The notes: generated from the letters alone by a model not told the origin. A stretch of DNA of 64,000 nucleotides from Diphasiastrum complanatum (GCA_029204225.1 CM055092.1:14312059-14376058); one strand, 5' to 3'. Counted from the stretch's first letter, positions 9,934 to 22,389 are shown. Translations and numbers: made by a program.

Positions 9934-12063
9934 CTCCAGTACTCGAGTTTATTAGTTACACCACGTCATTCCAGACTAGCCCAGAAACATAATTAATAAA
10001 CTTTTGAGGACCCACCCAGTCACACATATTGTGACATTTGGAGCTATTGCATGGGTTAGGACAACTATTGGCATGGTGTAGAGTATCAATAGTAATGAAC
10101 TACATGTATGGAAATGTTATATGCTTGCATGGACACATGCATAGGTAAGGCAAGCGCTATTTCCTCTTGGTGAAACTCGCCCTACTCCCAGTTTCATTGT
10201 GAGTTTTCATTGCCAGGTTACTATCTCTACACCTGCATCCTATTCCCTAGCACGGGGGAGATGCTATTAGAGATTGATTAGTAGCATCTGCATGGTTGGG
10301 TGGTTTGGCTCCACAATGATTCATTTGTGTGTGTCTTGTAAGCAGGGTTTTGGAGGTGCTTCTCCTACACTAGAGGCTTGAATTTTTTTTTTATCTAGAT
10401 TAACAAGAAAATAGCCTAGAAAAAATCCCAAATTTTAAATTTTATAGATTTCATGGCTCATAGTAAAGAGCAACAAATATGACTAGTTTGTGCTACTATT
10501 TTATATGTAAATGAATTTGATCTACAATGAAATTATATTATCTTTTTGTTTAATCATTTCTACATAGACACACATGTACCTAATTGTTGTGGTTTTCAAT
10601 CATAAGTTGTGCTTCCAACTTTGTTGACTCAATACATTTAAGCACTTAAAAGAAGAACTTTCAAATGCCCATATATACTTCAATAGAACTCCAAATGGAT
10701 TTATTTAATTGGCATATTGTTGTGGTCGTAAAATAAATGATTAGAGTTTACAATTATAACAAAAAAATGTAGTAAAAAACATGGCATTACACACTCACAC
10801 TTGAAACTATCAATTTTGGACATTACCCCCACATCTTTGACACATAATTTCTTCATTGCAATCTGCTCAAAAGTAGTGGCTCAAATTTTAATCAATAAAT
10901 ATACATATGAAGAAAATGTATGTGAAAGGATTTGCGGAATTTGTTATGGTTAGCGGGATATGGATTTTTGAATAAGTGCTTGAAAATGCACACTTTTGTG
11001 CACATTTTGAATAAGTGTAAACCCAATATTTGTGGATAGATGTGTGCTTTCACTGATTGTAAAAACAAGAGGTTCTCCAATAGACAATATCATATGAACA
11101 CTACATAAATGACATACTTGTTAATCTTTTGTTCCAACCACTATAGAATGCTTTAGAATGTTCATGCATGACATTGACGTTAATGTTGACTTTTGCAATA
11201 GCTCCATTCACCATCATGAACACATAGTATGCCTTTGCAAGGTAAGACCAAAACTAGTCAAAATGATTGTGATATTAGGTAATGGGAATAGATTGGCTAT
11301 GATTGACATAATGCCCTAAAAACTTTGGCATGCATAAAGGTGTTTTCACACTTTAGTTTCATGTGAATGTCTCAAATCCACAATTTAAAATGGAGTTCTC
11401 CTACTGGTCATTCAAAAAGATAAAGACCTTCCTCCATTTCACACTAACTTTGAATTGCCACCATGTGACATGAGGTGGCACATGGGCTTCTTGCCATGTA
11501 GGGGCAATGAAAATGGCTTTTAGGACCTGGGATGTAAGACCATGGATTTTAGACCTAGGGCTTGCAAGGGGCAACATAAAGAAAATGGATCATGGCATGG
11601 TAGGGATTTAAAACTGGCAATCAACTTGCATCACTAGGCTTAATTATTTCCAACCACCTGTGAAACTGGGGTAGTTAATGTGAAACATGGGTGGTTAGTT
11701 GAGGATCATCTCACTTGCTAAGGTTTCCTTAACTTAGTGACAAGAGAAAGGAGAAGATCGTCTCATTTGCCAAAGTTCCATTAAGTTAGTGGCAAGAGAA
11801 AGGGAGAGTGAAGGGAGTTGGCACTAGTGTGAAATCACCCTTATTCCTGCTTGTAACAAGGTGTAGAAGATATTGATTTTTGGATCTTGTCCTTGATGCT
11901 GGGCATGGAAGGCGGCCAAGTGTGAGCTGGGTGAGTGAATTATCACGATAAAAGCTGCACGATCCCAGATGCTCAACTCTTATTTTTTTGGGTTATTCCC
12001 GAGTCAATCGTTCATGATTGTATAGTAATGTATTGTATTGCAGTTGCTATTTTGGAGATAGAG
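9934..12063. other. Intergenic, no gene recognised
   Basis: AT-rich DNA without a supported coding region. Two items stand out: a tandem duplication at 11700-11812 and a dispersed repeat at 11160-11255 that recurs at 46425-46515. The single reading frame at 10892-11080 (minus) has no recognisable domain. Confidence 0.6.
11700..11812. repeat. Imperfect tandem duplication, about 55 bp
   Basis: TCATCTCACTTGCTAAGG ... TTAGTGACAAGAGAAAGG is followed by TCGTCTCATTTGCCAAAG ... TTAGTGGCAAGAGAAAGG. It lies a few hundred bases upstream of the DUF1218 gene. Confidence 0.75.
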
Positions 12064-12070
12064 TATAAAG
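12064..12070 (+). promoter_or_regulatory. Candidate TATA box of the DUF1218 gene
   Basis: TATAAAG lies about 270 bases before the start codon and about 95 bases before the CT repeat, so a start site near 12095-12105 would place the repeat in the leader. No transcript data are available. Confidence 0.4.
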
Positions 12071-12159
12071 AAGGCAGCATCACTGTTGCGTGCAAGCCTG
12101 TCTGCCAGCTCTCATGAACAGCTTCTCCTTCATTTTCTTCCCAGATCAACAAACAAATG

Positions 12160-12163
<4 letters not shown>

Positions 12164-12223
<60 letters not shown>
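12164..12223 (+). repeat. (CT)n microsatellite, about 60 bp
   Basis: An uninterrupted CT dinucleotide run, probably in the 5' leader of the DUF1218 gene. Long CT/GA runs are common in plant leaders and core promoters and bind GAGA-binding (BBR/BPC) factors; that role here is inference. Confidence 0.95.
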
Positions 12224-12226
<3 letters not shown>

Positions 12227-12332
12227 GTAGTTGGGTTGTTTTGCAGCAATTCGACTGATGATGTTCTAACGTTTGTTGAATTTTGCTTTGGCAGCACAGT
12301 TTAGTGGAAGGCTGATCGCTTGTTGATTCGCT

Positions 12333-13541
12333 ATGGCACTCGGTCGTGTGGGATACGCTACCATAGTGTATACCGTTCCTGGACTTATTGCTTTTTCATT
12401 GGCAATTGTGGCCGAGAACAAAGTGGTATAGTTCTTTCACTGGTTATTGCTACATCCATGATCATGAGTTAAGAAACTGTCAAAATTTAGGTGCTTCCAT
12501 ACATACACGCACACGCACACGCACACACAGTACACAAATTAATGGCAATCTTTCTAAAGCAGGAGATGGAAAATTATGGGTGACATATTTCTAAACTACA
12601 AGATAGATAGTTTCAGGGTTGTGAAATTGTGATGCGCTACTGTTTCTGATTAACATGAAGACTTTGAAATTTGATGTTTCTTATGGCATCCTTATAGCCC
12701 GGAGATGCTGCGATCCAAATGGAGCAGTCTAATGGTGCAACTACTTGTCATTATCCTCACGATTCTTCAATAGCTTTGGGCATCCTGTCCGTTATATTTC
12801 TGTTCGTGTCCTCGTCGTTGGCTATCGTGTCACTCTTCTTCCCCTATCATGGCAAACCGGTCCCGATTGCAAAGCTTTCGAGAAGCGTAATGTTTGTCAT
12901 CTTCTTCCTGCTGTCCTTGTAAGTTTAGTTTGAACCTGACAAATGCAGATATAATTATTACTAGTTGATCTGTTTTCAGTGCTGAAAATTTCCGAAACCC
13001 ATATTATAGGGCAAAGGAATTGGTGCTATTTTAAAAGGTCTAACGTCTATTAAAGGTAACAGTGGTGATCACAATTCTCCGAATTTTTTAATGTGGAAGT
13101 TGAAACTGCCAAGGCTTAAGCTCATGCTATAAAAACTATTGTGCAATAAAGCTCAGCCCTAGCAATGACTGGTTCTTCTGCACTCCTGTTGGTGACTGCT
13201 TGTGTCACTGTAATTATGCATGCTGCAGGGCTCTTTTCTTCACATCTGAAGGACTTTTGATGTGGGCTACAATCACTGAAAGCAATCACCGCAAGTATAA
13301 CACTCATTATCAACCCTTAGACGCCTGCCCAACTGTCAAAACTGGGCTACTTGGTGGTGCCGGATTCTTGGCTCTGGATACCACTCTTTTCTGGTTGATT
13401 TGTATGATGCTGGTTGTGAACGCCAGAGTCGAACATTATGAAGTAGCCGAATTAGCTTCTGAAAATGAGAAGGGTTCGTATGCACAGGTGACCAATGAGT
13501 ATGAACCAGCTATGGCCGGTCATGTTGCTCCCAAAGTTTGA
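12333..13541 (+). CDS. DUF1218 four-helix membrane protein (three exons)
   Basis: The coding exons are 12333-12425, 12698-12918 and 13229-13541, giving 208 residues. Donors are GTATAG and GTAAGT; acceptors are TTATAG and CTGCAG. Exon 1 encodes MALGRVGYATIV and a hydrophobic segment (about residues 11-26) that can act as signal anchor. Exon 2 gives a Cys in TTCHYPHD, a membrane helix (ALGILSVIFLFVSSSLAIVS) and the start of a third (VMFVIFFLLS). Exon 3 completes it and adds the fourth (LDTTLFWLICMMLVV) before a hydrophilic tail. Conserved family positions are the Cys in CHYP, the Cys in LDACPT, and the Gly-rich run before the last helix. DUF1218 proteins are plant-specific; members such as MWL-1/2 and DESIGUAL/VCC affect lignin and leaf or vein patterning, but I cannot assign a role here. 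All exons are open and phases agree, so the gene appears functional. Confidence 0.93.
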
Positions 13542-14779
13542 ATGAGCCAGGGCAATTCATCATTCTGAGCTTCCCAGCTGCTGAAACAATACTTATGTCT
13601 CCTTTTATTGTTCTCCCCGGGCTCAGAATTCACAATGGCAAAAGCTACATCGACCCCACCATTTACTATTATTAATATCATCCTCTCCCGATCAACCAAA
13701 AACTAGTCCAAACTGTACATTCTCGTGTGTTCTGTGGTATTAGTTCACATTAATAGAAGGGATATGGAGGACTACAACAGCTACTTTCATCAGTCAATTT
13801 TCCTCGCCGATGTGAAAGCTTGGTGAAGAAAGATATAAAACAAGGGAAGGCCTTGCAGCTCCTGCTGGAATCAGGCAAGGCCTCTTGTTTGCAAGTAATG
13901 CTTTGTCTCTTTCCTTTCCTCTTGTCTGTATTCTACGCTTCTATTTACATCACATGGCATTGTGATCCTTGTGTGCATGAAAAGCTCCAACAACGATCCC
14001 AAGTATTTTGTTCTACTTATTCTGGAATTCTGCATTGCTTTTAGCGTAAGCAGTTCTTCTCACTCTATGGTTTGAATTATATACATATAAGACCTGAATC
14101 AAGAGCCACAAAAAAGGCTGTCTGTTCTTGAGAATTACCCACCAACATCTTGGGTGCTGTAATGCAAGCTGCTCGTTTTTTCAATTTGAACTAAAGGAAG
14201 TATCTTTTATTCAAAAACTTTTGATTTTTCAATCATTGCGAAGCTATGTCAAATATCAAAGGAACCAAAGTGATAGGTCCAAAGCTCTTCCTAAGATACT
14301 TCTCAAACTTCAATCACAAGGATAAAACCTAAGCTAGCATTACTATAGGAATCAAGGTTAAGGGAAAAGTGTGTGAACATCCAAGCAATCTTCTAGAGAG
14401 TGTATTGGGCTCTATGATAAATGGATCGATTGAAACAAGCACAACTTTTATCGATTGTGAAAAATCATTTTGGTCATGTGATTATGGAATTAGATAACAT
14501 TTCAATGGGCATGTGATTTTTTGACTATGGACTTTTATGGCTTACCTTGGGAGTAACTTTATCATGGGACTTTTCATGGGTGACATGGAATGCCAATTCA
14601 AGTCAAAATTTGTGAAAAAATCCTTTACTTCTAGGCAATTTTGCAAAAGGACACACATTATAGTGGCATCTATGATTTTGACTCTTTTTCATGATGAACA
14701 AGTTTATCTATAATGTTCTCATTCATAGGAACGATGGGAGTAGAACCACCCCTGGTAACAAAGTTCTAAGTTCCAACTC
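13542..14779. other. 3' flank of the DUF1218 gene, no other gene recognised
   Basis: It includes the likely 3' untranslated region (13542 to roughly 13800) and AT-rich DNA. The short plus-strand frames at 13820-14325 have no recognisable domain. Confidence 0.55.
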
Positions 14780-15140
14780 ACAACTTATCGTACAACAACA
14801 AGTTTACTCAATAATAAGTTAAAAATAGGTCTTTCTAACACAAGTCTCTCCATTGCAAAGATGCTAAATTCAATTGCAATTATAGCTTTATATGTAGATG
14901 ACTTGATTTTGTCTTTGTGGTAGTTTAAAATTAATGGATGACAAAAAGGGCACAACTTTAGAGCACATTGAAAATAAAAGACATAGGTAGTGTTTACTTT
15001 CTGTGGCCCTATAGATACCTACAACATGGATGGTCACATTCTTTAAACTCAAAAAGTACAGAGAGGATATGATGAAGAGATATATGACATGCATGAAAGA
15101 GAACATCCAATCCCTCAACATAAGCCTTGCAGATTCCAAT
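14780..15140 (+). pseudogene. Copia reverse-transcriptase fragment
   Basis: Around 14890-14912 the frame reads ALYVDDLIL, the catalytic YVDD block of copia reverse transcriptase with its usual neighbours. After a break, about 14967-15005 reads LKIKDIGSVYFL, matching the family's next block (K-M-K-D-L-G-x-x-x-Y-F-L). Then KYREDMMKRY resembles the following K-Y-x-x-D-M-L-K-x-F block. Frameshifts and stops separate the pieces. No LTR was found, so this is an isolated remnant. Confidence 0.6.
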
Positions 15141-15447
15141 TACACTTACGTTGTGAGCATGCAAAGAAGATCACGTATTTTTTACAAGGTGTCAAACAAT
15201 TGTAAACTCAAGATGGAAAATATTGACATGTGATACGAGTGGCTCAGTCATGTTTTCAAGGAAAAAGACATCCACCAAATAAGACTCTTTACATGCAACA
15301 AACGCATCGCATTGGGATAGAGAATTGGCGTATGAATTTACATTGTACTTCATCTTGTACAATCATGGACAAATATAATCTCACTAGGTTGCAACACTCT
15401 AAGGTTGGAAAAACATTTCATGTATCTTATAGGCGATATGTTATGTG

Positions 15448-15471
15448 GGTGGTGGTGGTGGTGGTGGTGTT
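15448..15471. repeat. Short (GGT)n repeat
   Basis: A run of GGT triplets (GTGGTGGTGGTGGTGGTG) with no supported coding context. Confidence 0.85.
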
Positions 15472-15740
15472 GTGTATTGTGTTGAGGGGATGTACTTTCT
15501 TCTTCATGATGATCTCGTATAGATGACAGTGCACTAATCACTTAGTATTATTCTCAAAATTGCAAGGATTAACTCAAGTCGTACTTGAGTAGGTGTGATA
15601 GTTTACCACTTTACAATGTTTTGAAATCTTATTCCTTTGGAATGAAATAATCATGTGATTGATTTGTATAGTTGAACGTGTAAGAAATATTTTTCTTGTT
15701 GTGAAGGTGCTACAATCAATGTGTCATTTGTAGCACTATT

Positions 15741-16738
15741 TATTGGAGTTAATCTTCACTCCTACTCATCTAAACTCTTTTTCTGAGCACTACGATATTC
15801 TCTCTCTACAACAATAGCAGTCTTACTCGCATAAGTCGAACAGTCTGTACATATAACTACTTGAAGTAGAGCAGGATCGACTCGACTTCACCGACTCAAC
15901 CGAAGTCTATTGACGACTTCGACAATATCTTCTCAAGGGCAAACAATTCACTCGAAGCATTCGACACCTTCGACAATTGTCGACTATCACTAGTCAAAAT
16001 GGAGCTCGTCGTTTGCCCTGTACACTGCAGACTACGTCACCGTTCACTGTGCAGTAACTGCATCCCTTCATGACTGTTAATCCGCATAGTTGTAAACTTC
16101 ACGACCATTACAACTGATGTGTATATACATACAATAAATCATATCAGGGAGGAAGAGTCAATAATTAGTGGTAGCGTAAATCAGAGTTCCTCGGTGAACT
16201 CCCTTGTATCAAACTATCTGATTCCATAGGATCAGAGATTTTAGACAGAGTGAAGGTAATTCAAGAAGTAGAGATAGTATTCAATCTGTAACTAGCATAG
16301 TAAGATCACAGCACATAATGCGCTACTACTATGAACCATTCTCAGGCACAGGATCATGATCTGATAGTTGTATTCACAACAGCTTAATACAGGTTCTCTA
16401 TTTTCTTATGTGTGTTCCACTATCGAATGTCTTCTGATAATTTCTCTCTCGTGTACTGATACTCGTCCCACGACTCATTTGGAATATCTCATTCAAAGGA
16501 AGCATGGTTGTCTTAGATGCCTAACTGTTTCGCTCCCTTCATGGTTGTCTTCGACAGCTACAAGGATATTCCTTTGTTCGATCTAAGTAATAGTCTAAAT
16601 CAGCATATTGGTAAAGATCCTATCATAATTTAATGTCGAGTTTTTCCCTTGACTGAATATCGCATTTAGCGAGGGTGGTATCAGAGTTGATCTATAGTAT
16701 ATTCAAATACAATCATTTCGCTTCATATAAACCCAACA
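15741..16738 (+). repeat. COP2 5' LTR (998 bp)
   Basis: TTGGAGTTAATCTTCACTCC at its start and ATAAACCCAACA at its end both recur in the 3' LTR (20801 and 31751-31762). A TGTATATACATACAATAAATC-like stretch near 16119 holds TATA and AATAAA motifs, as expected for LTR promoter and polyadenylation signals. Confidence 0.9.
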
Positions 16739-16741
16739 GAG

Positions 16742-16757
16742 TGGTACAGAGCCATAG
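16742..16757 (+). other. COP2 primer binding site (decayed)
   Basis: TGGTACAGAGCCATAG resembles the initiator-Met tRNA complement TGGTATCAGAGCC with one base missing, three bases after the LTR. Confidence 0.65.
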
Positions 16758-16811
16758 GTCCAAACTGTTATAGTATTCAAAATTATTTTACAATTTCTTA
16801 GATCATTCATC

Positions 16812-17755
16812 ATGGAAGGTACATCTTCATAAATCCGCTTGATCAATAAGTTTCGATGGAGATGATTTCCACACGTGGAAATTCAAAATGAAGATGATAT
16901 TCATTGAGAAAGAAATTTGGGGATACGTCAACGGTTCAATAGCCAAGTCGATTGAACCTAACATGTTGACCACTTGGGAAGCTAGGGATGGAAAAGCTCT
17001 TGCCATTGTATCTCTGAATTTTAAAGATTCACAAATAGCTCATGTAGCAAATTGTTCCAGCTCCAAAGAAGCATGAGACATTCTTTCCAGTCTATATGAA
17101 ATAATAGATGTATCATCTCATCTCTTCTTGAGAAGGAAGTTCTTGTCGCTCAAGATGAGTGAAGGAACATCAGTCACTGATCATCTGAATTAATTCAAAC
17201 AACTTCTCAATCAACTAGCTGCAATAGGTTCGCCAGTATCGGATGAAGATGCTAACATATTTCTTCTATCTAGTCTTCCTCCCTCTTACGACAACTTAGT
17301 ATTGCTCTTAAGCAATGCTCCTGACCTGTCTCTACAAAAGTTGACAACAAGTTTATTGCAGGAAAAAGTAACAAGGAAAAGCTTATCCACATCAAATACA
17401 AAGGCAGTCGCCCTCTATTCAAACAAGCAACAGTTCCCGAAGAAGAGATCTTTGAAGGACAAGAAGACCAAAGCTTAGCAGACTGATTCAGACCAGCAAT
17501 CACAACAGCACAATAGACATCAACAAAAGCCTAAAACAAGATTCTTTTGCAAGTATTGCAAGAGAACCAATCATGACATCAAGGACTGTCGAGTTCTCAA
17601 GCACAATGAAGCAAAGAAAAAGATGCAATAGGATGGAGGAACTGATTCTGCCAGTACCTCTCATGAAGACCCAACACTGCTAATGGTACAAGATGATCAA
17701 CAATATAGAGATGCCTAGATATGGTATCTCGATTCTGGTTGTTCTCAACACATGA
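16812..17755 (+). pseudogene. COP2 gag and protease relic
   Basis: It starts at ATG 16812 but meets TAA after six codons. The frame then shows the gag blocks DDFHTWKFKMK, LPPSYDNL and a CCHC knuckle (CKYCKRTNHDIKDC, 17548-17589). Protease follows with WYLDSGCSQHM near 17721-17755. In-frame stops include TGA where the family has Trp (EA-stop-DIL) and several TAG codons, for instance just before IWYLDSG. Confidence 0.85.
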
Positions 17756-17939
17756 TTCCATGTAAGTTCCTATTCGAAAAAACTCACGCTAGCAAATTTG
17801 AAGTATATTTACTTCTCCAGTACACATCAAATCGAAGGCCAAGGTTCCATATGTCTTCATCTTCCAAATGGTAATTCAACATTGCTTAAGAACATATTTC
17901 ATGTACCTAAGCTGACAAAGAATTTACTTTCTATCAACA

Positions 17940-19560
17940 AACTCACAGATTAGGGCTGCAAAGCCTTGTTCAATTCAAAGCAATGTACTATTTTGGATAA
18001 AGATCAAAATGAAATCCTCTTTGCTAAAAGAGAAGATAACTTGTACATTTTGAGTCGGCTAAAAGCATGGTTTGGTGGTACAACATGCACTTTGAAGGAC
18101 ACTACCTTTTTTGGATAGAAATGCACTTTTGTATTATTATACACTATTTTCAACTAATACCTTTGACTTGCTATAACGTTTTAACCGTACCTTGAAAGTA
18201 TGTCATCTAACATATCATTGGAAAGCACTTGTTGAGAGCTTTCTAATGCACCAAACTCCGCTTAAATTGGACTTACCACTAAAAAGTTATGTCATTTTTA
18301 ATGTGGACTTAAAAAATTATGATTAATAAAATCCCCATACTTTTTACTTGCCAAAAGTTTTTTAACCATAGCTCAGAAGTATGTGATCTAATACATCATT
18401 GGAAAGTGCTCGTCAAGCGCTTTTTAACACACCAAACTTCACTAAAATTGGACTTACCACTAAAAAGTTATGTCATTTTTATTCTGGACTCAAAACAATT
18501 ATGAGTAATAAAATCCCCAAAAAGTGAAATGTACTACCAAAAGGTACAATGAAAAATGGGTCCTTTTTTTGTACCACCAAACCATGCTTTTAGCTTGTCA
18601 CGAGTATGCACTTTCTACCAATGTGAGTACTTCAAATGCCTAATTATGGCATCAAATATTAGGACACTTAAACATGAGATCTATCTTGTACATGCATCAT
18701 AAAAATACGGTTAAGGACTTAAATATTGATGTTGCCTCCACTGACATTCAATATGTCTGTGAGATGTGCCTACTAGGCAAACAACCTAGATCAAGATTCC
18801 CAAAGGGACAGGCCACTAGAGCTAAGTCCATTTTAGGATTGATACATAGTGATCTGTGTGGTCCTATGAGTACTCCCTCTCTGGGTTTAGTAGTATATTT
18901 TTATCACTTTTATCGATGACTATTCAAGATTCACCAACATTATGTTCATCAAGAACAAGTATGAGACATTCAACTGTTTCAAAGGATTCAAGCAGTTTGT
19001 TGAGACATAAACTCGTCAAAAACTCAAGACCCTATGCACAGGTAGTGTGGGAGAGTATCTGTCAGAAATGTCCAACTACTTATCATCATTTGACATTCAT
19101 CTCAATTGATCACCAACTATACACCATAGCAGAATGGAGTAGCCAAGAGGAAGAACCGAACACTACTCAATGCTCAACTACCCAATAATTTTTGGGCTGA
19201 AGCAATTTCAACAGCTTGCTATCTACAAAATTATTCAAGCACTAAAGCAGTCAACTCAAAGACTCCATTCGAAGCCTTTCATGGATACAAACCCAGTTTG
19301 AAGCACCTCCGAGTGCTGGGTTGTCTTTTCTACGTGCATATTCCATCTGATCTAAGAAAGAAGCTCGATCTTGTCAGTTGTAAAAGTATCTTTGTCGGAT
19401 ACTCAACATCACACAAAGCCTATTGAATCTATGATGTCAAATCAGGACAAATCATAGTCAATCGCGAGAAGTCGTCTTTCTCAAAAATAGATTTTATGAC
19501 TTCAAGCAGAAGCAGCAAATGGCGCAAGAGTCATTCCAACAACTCCCATTACCATCGACA
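17940..19560 (+). pseudogene. COP2 integrase relic (interrupted)
   Basis: The pre-integrase part (DNLYILSRL, near 18030-18058) is cut by the inverted-repeat element and resumes after 18594. The zinc-binding Cys pair is seen in YVCEMCLLGKQPRSRF (about 18750-18805), then LGLIHSDLCGPMSTPS. The core continues in other frames (FITFIDDYSRF near 18900) and the C-terminal part is seen as LKHLRVLGCLFYVHIP near 19300. Multiple shifts and stops make it non-functional. Confidence 0.75.
18058..18594. mobile_element. Terminal-inverted-repeat element (MITE-like), about 0.54 kb
   Basis: The left end, GCTAAAAGCATGGTTTGGTG and six more bases, is perfectly inverted at the right end (18569-18594). The interior has no coding sequence and is largely two diverged copies of a unit of about 180 bp sharing CATTGGAAAG and TTGGACTTACCACTAAAAAG. 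It interrupts the COP2 integrase. No clean target duplication is visible (TTGAGTCG outside left and TTGTCACG outside right share 5 of 8), so I do not assign a superfamily. Confidence 0.8.
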
Positions 19561-19584
19561 GGCTTGACCAGGACATGAACAAAC

Positions 19585-20345
19585 CTATGGGATTGACTAC
19601 ACTGAGACTTTCAGTCCAGTCGTAAGACTTTAGTCAATTCGATCTTTACTTACTATCACAGCTGTCGAAGATCTAGAAGTTCACCAAATGGATGTTTAGA
19701 CAGCATTTTTGAATGGATACATACGAGAATACATCTATATCTATCAACCTGAAGGTTACGTCCCTCAAGGCCAAGAACACAAGATATGTAAGCTACAGAA
19801 AACTCTTTACGAGCTAAAGCAAGCTCCAAGGGCCTAGTTCAATAGAATCAGTCTATTCTTGTTGCAGCATGACTTCATTTCAAATTTTGTTGACTCTAAC
19901 ATTTATCTCAAACATAGAGGCCCAAGCTATGTAATAATAACTCTATATGTTGATGACTCTCTGATCATCAGCAATTCGAATAGTTCATTCATGAGACAAA
20001 GTCGCTATTGTCGAAGGAATTCAAAATGACTAATTCAGGCCCAGTGTACTACCTCCTTGGAATCGAGATATCTAGAGACAGAGCAAGCAGAAGGATCACG
20101 ATAAGCCAAGAATGGTATCTAACTAGTGTACTTTACAAGTATGGCATGGAAGACTACAAGCCGATAGACTCGCCTATGGATCCAAGATTCAAACTATCAC
20201 AGGACATGTGCCCGAAGACTGAAGCAGAGAAGAAGGAGATGTGCAAATACCCCTATCAATCGGTAGCTGGATCGATCATGTATGCCATGGTCTGCACTCG
20301 ACTCGATGGAGTTAGCACATTGTCACAATTTATAATTGAAATACA
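19585..20345 (+). pseudogene. COP2 reverse-transcriptase relic
   Basis: Blocks in order are DYTETFSPVVRL, VHQMDV-stop-TAFLNGYI, QAPRA-stop-FNRI and LYVDDSLII (catalytic, about 19945). A longer open piece at 20008-20358 carries YYLLGIEISRD and YQSVAGSIMYAMVCTRLD. The stop in PRA-stop-F sits where copia elements have Trp, and that in MDV-stop-TAF where Gln or Lys is usual. Confidence 0.85.
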
Positions 20346-20383
20346 GAGGATGCTCTAGCTTTACATGCTTATGTAGACTCTGA

Positions 20384-20690
20384 TTGGGGGCTGGAGATGT
20401 GGACACAAGAAAATCCACCTCTGGCTACTTCTGTTTTTTATCAGGAGGGCCCATTTCATGGAATAGTCGAAAGCACAAATGCATTTCTTTGTCTTCCACA
20501 GAGTCGGAATATGTTGCAACCACCTATGTAGTGAAAGAAATTATGACTCATAAGATTGCTTTCGGATCTGATATAGCTCTATCTCTAAACCCACGAACTC
20601 ACTCTAGCACTAAACACATTGAAGTTCAATTTTATCTTCTTAGAGAGAAAGAACCAAGATTGTCAAATTGAGTTACTGTCATACTGATAG
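20384..20690 (+). pseudogene. COP2 RNase H relic
   Basis: The frame reads GDVDTRKSTSGYFCFLSGGPISWNSRK then SLSSTESEYVA and later STKHIEV, the standard copia RNase H blocks in order. Part of the domain before KHIEV appears deleted. Confidence 0.85.
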
Positions 20691-20798
20691 TATGTTAGCT
20701 GATATCTTGACTAAACTTGTGTCGAGGGAAAAGCATGTTAATTTATGAAACTTATTAAGTTTCATTCAAGATCCTAGAAGTTAAGCTTAAGGGGGAGT

Positions 20799-21251
20799 GT
20801 TGGAGTTAATCTTCACTCCTACTCATCTAAACTCATTTCCTGAGCGCTACGATATTCTCTCTCTACAATGATAGTAGTCTTACTCACATAAGTCGAATAG
20901 TCTGTACATATGACTACTTGAAGCAAAGCGGGATCGACTAGACTTCATTGATGTCGACTTCACCAACTCAACCGAAGTCTATCAACGACTTCGACTCCTT
21001 CAACATCTTCTCAAGGGTGAACAAGTTGACTCGACTCATTCAACACCTTCGATGATTGTCGACCATTACTAGTCAAAATGGAGCTCGTCTGTCCTGTATA
21101 GAATAGACTATGTCATTGTTCACTATGTAGTAACTACATCACTTCACGACTGTTAACCCACACAGTCGTAAACTTCACAACCGCTACAATTGATATGTAT
21201 ATACATACAATAAATCAGTAACAAAAGTATGAGATGATTCATATCAAAAAA
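20799..21251 (+). repeat. COP2 3' LTR, first segment
   Basis: It starts TGTTGGAGTTAATC after the polypurine tract and matches the 5' LTR until it is interrupted by element B at 21252. Confidence 0.88.
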
Positions 21252-21994
21252 TGTAGTGGGTTTCTTTCCTTGCCTAAACCTCAATCCAAGATCTAATCAA
21301 TCTAGCATCAAAGAGATTAAGTTAGTTGTCACGCATAGATTTGTTCCCATGAGAGCGATAATATAGTTCAGATTTCAGCATGAATGGAAGATTCACATCT
21401 AACTCTAACATCCATTAACCCTAAGCATTAACACTACATCCACTAACACTAGATCCACAACAAAATAGCTTACTCTTTCTCTCTCTCCCTTTCTCTCTCA
21501 TAAAAAGCATAATAACATGCAATCCCAATAACAATCAGATCCAACAATTAGCAAATCCAAAGAAAACATGAGAGATGGAGAAAAAATGCTAGAGAGCAAG
21601 GATATTCATCAATCCATTTCACAAGAGAACGAATCTGCTTTATTGAAATGAGGAAATGAACATGTGTAGGAACTCGAGTTGGTCCCTTTTTATAGTAAAG
21701 AGGAGGACCCTGGCCTCTGAATCCTAGTGGTCCATTTCTACCTCTCTAATTATTCAAATTTAAAAAAGAGTGAGAACCATCCAAATTGGAGGGAAACCAA
21801 CTTTATTCACTAACTTGACATTTAGGCCTGCAACATTAAAAGTCCCGCAAAAGGGCCTAAAGTCCTTTCATTGACTTGTAACTAATCAAATAATTATGTG
21901 ATCATTGGGTTGGACTTACACACGTAGGGTGCCAAATCCCTCTCACTTATTAACTAGGGTTAGGATTGCCTTGGGATCCGCAAACTCTCCAACA
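21252..21994 (-). repeat. B 3' LTR (743 bp)
   Basis: Plus-strand edges are TGTAGTGGGTTTC and CTCTCCAACA. It matches 30443-31181. Confidence 0.92.
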
Positions 21995-22012
21995 ATATCC
22001 CCCACCAAAACT
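21995..22012 (-). other. B polypurine tract
   Basis: On the minus strand TTTTGGTGGGGGATAT runs up to the 3' LTR start. Confidence 0.75.
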
Positions 22013-22389
22013 GGTGGCAATCCCACGACACCTGTGAGATGCAGTTACTGGTGACTTTTATTGACTTCGCGACGAATCTTTATTAAATGGTACTGCATCT
22101 TCTCCATAAAGTCGAGTCGGGCAGTATTAAAATCCAAATTATGTGGCAAAAAACAACGATGGGCTCCTGCAATCCACTTTGAGGTCGTCCAAGATGTGAA
22201 GCGAGATTTCCAGGAGCCTCCCATCTTTGCTGCACAAAAATATAGTCGAGCAACCGGCAACTGATCCTTGATATTCTCTGAGGCCATTGGCTTATTTGGA
22301 GCGAATTCCAGAGGAGGAAGACAATCATCCCATCTGGTTGCCATTGATGCCAACAGAGTTAAATCTTTTGCAAACATCGCCGATTGTCA

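Noticed and set aside
9934-9938. Target duplication of COP1
   Set aside because: CTCCA flanks the LTR edge, but the other end of the element is deleted, so there is nothing to compare.
12086-12304. 72-codon frame with a Ser-Leu run before the DUF1218 gene
   Set aside because: The run is the translated CT microsatellite; the sequence is a likely leader.
18050-18602. 8-bp target duplication for the inverted-repeat element
   Set aside because: TTGAGTCG and TTGTCACG share only five of eight positions, so no hAT or other assignment is justified.
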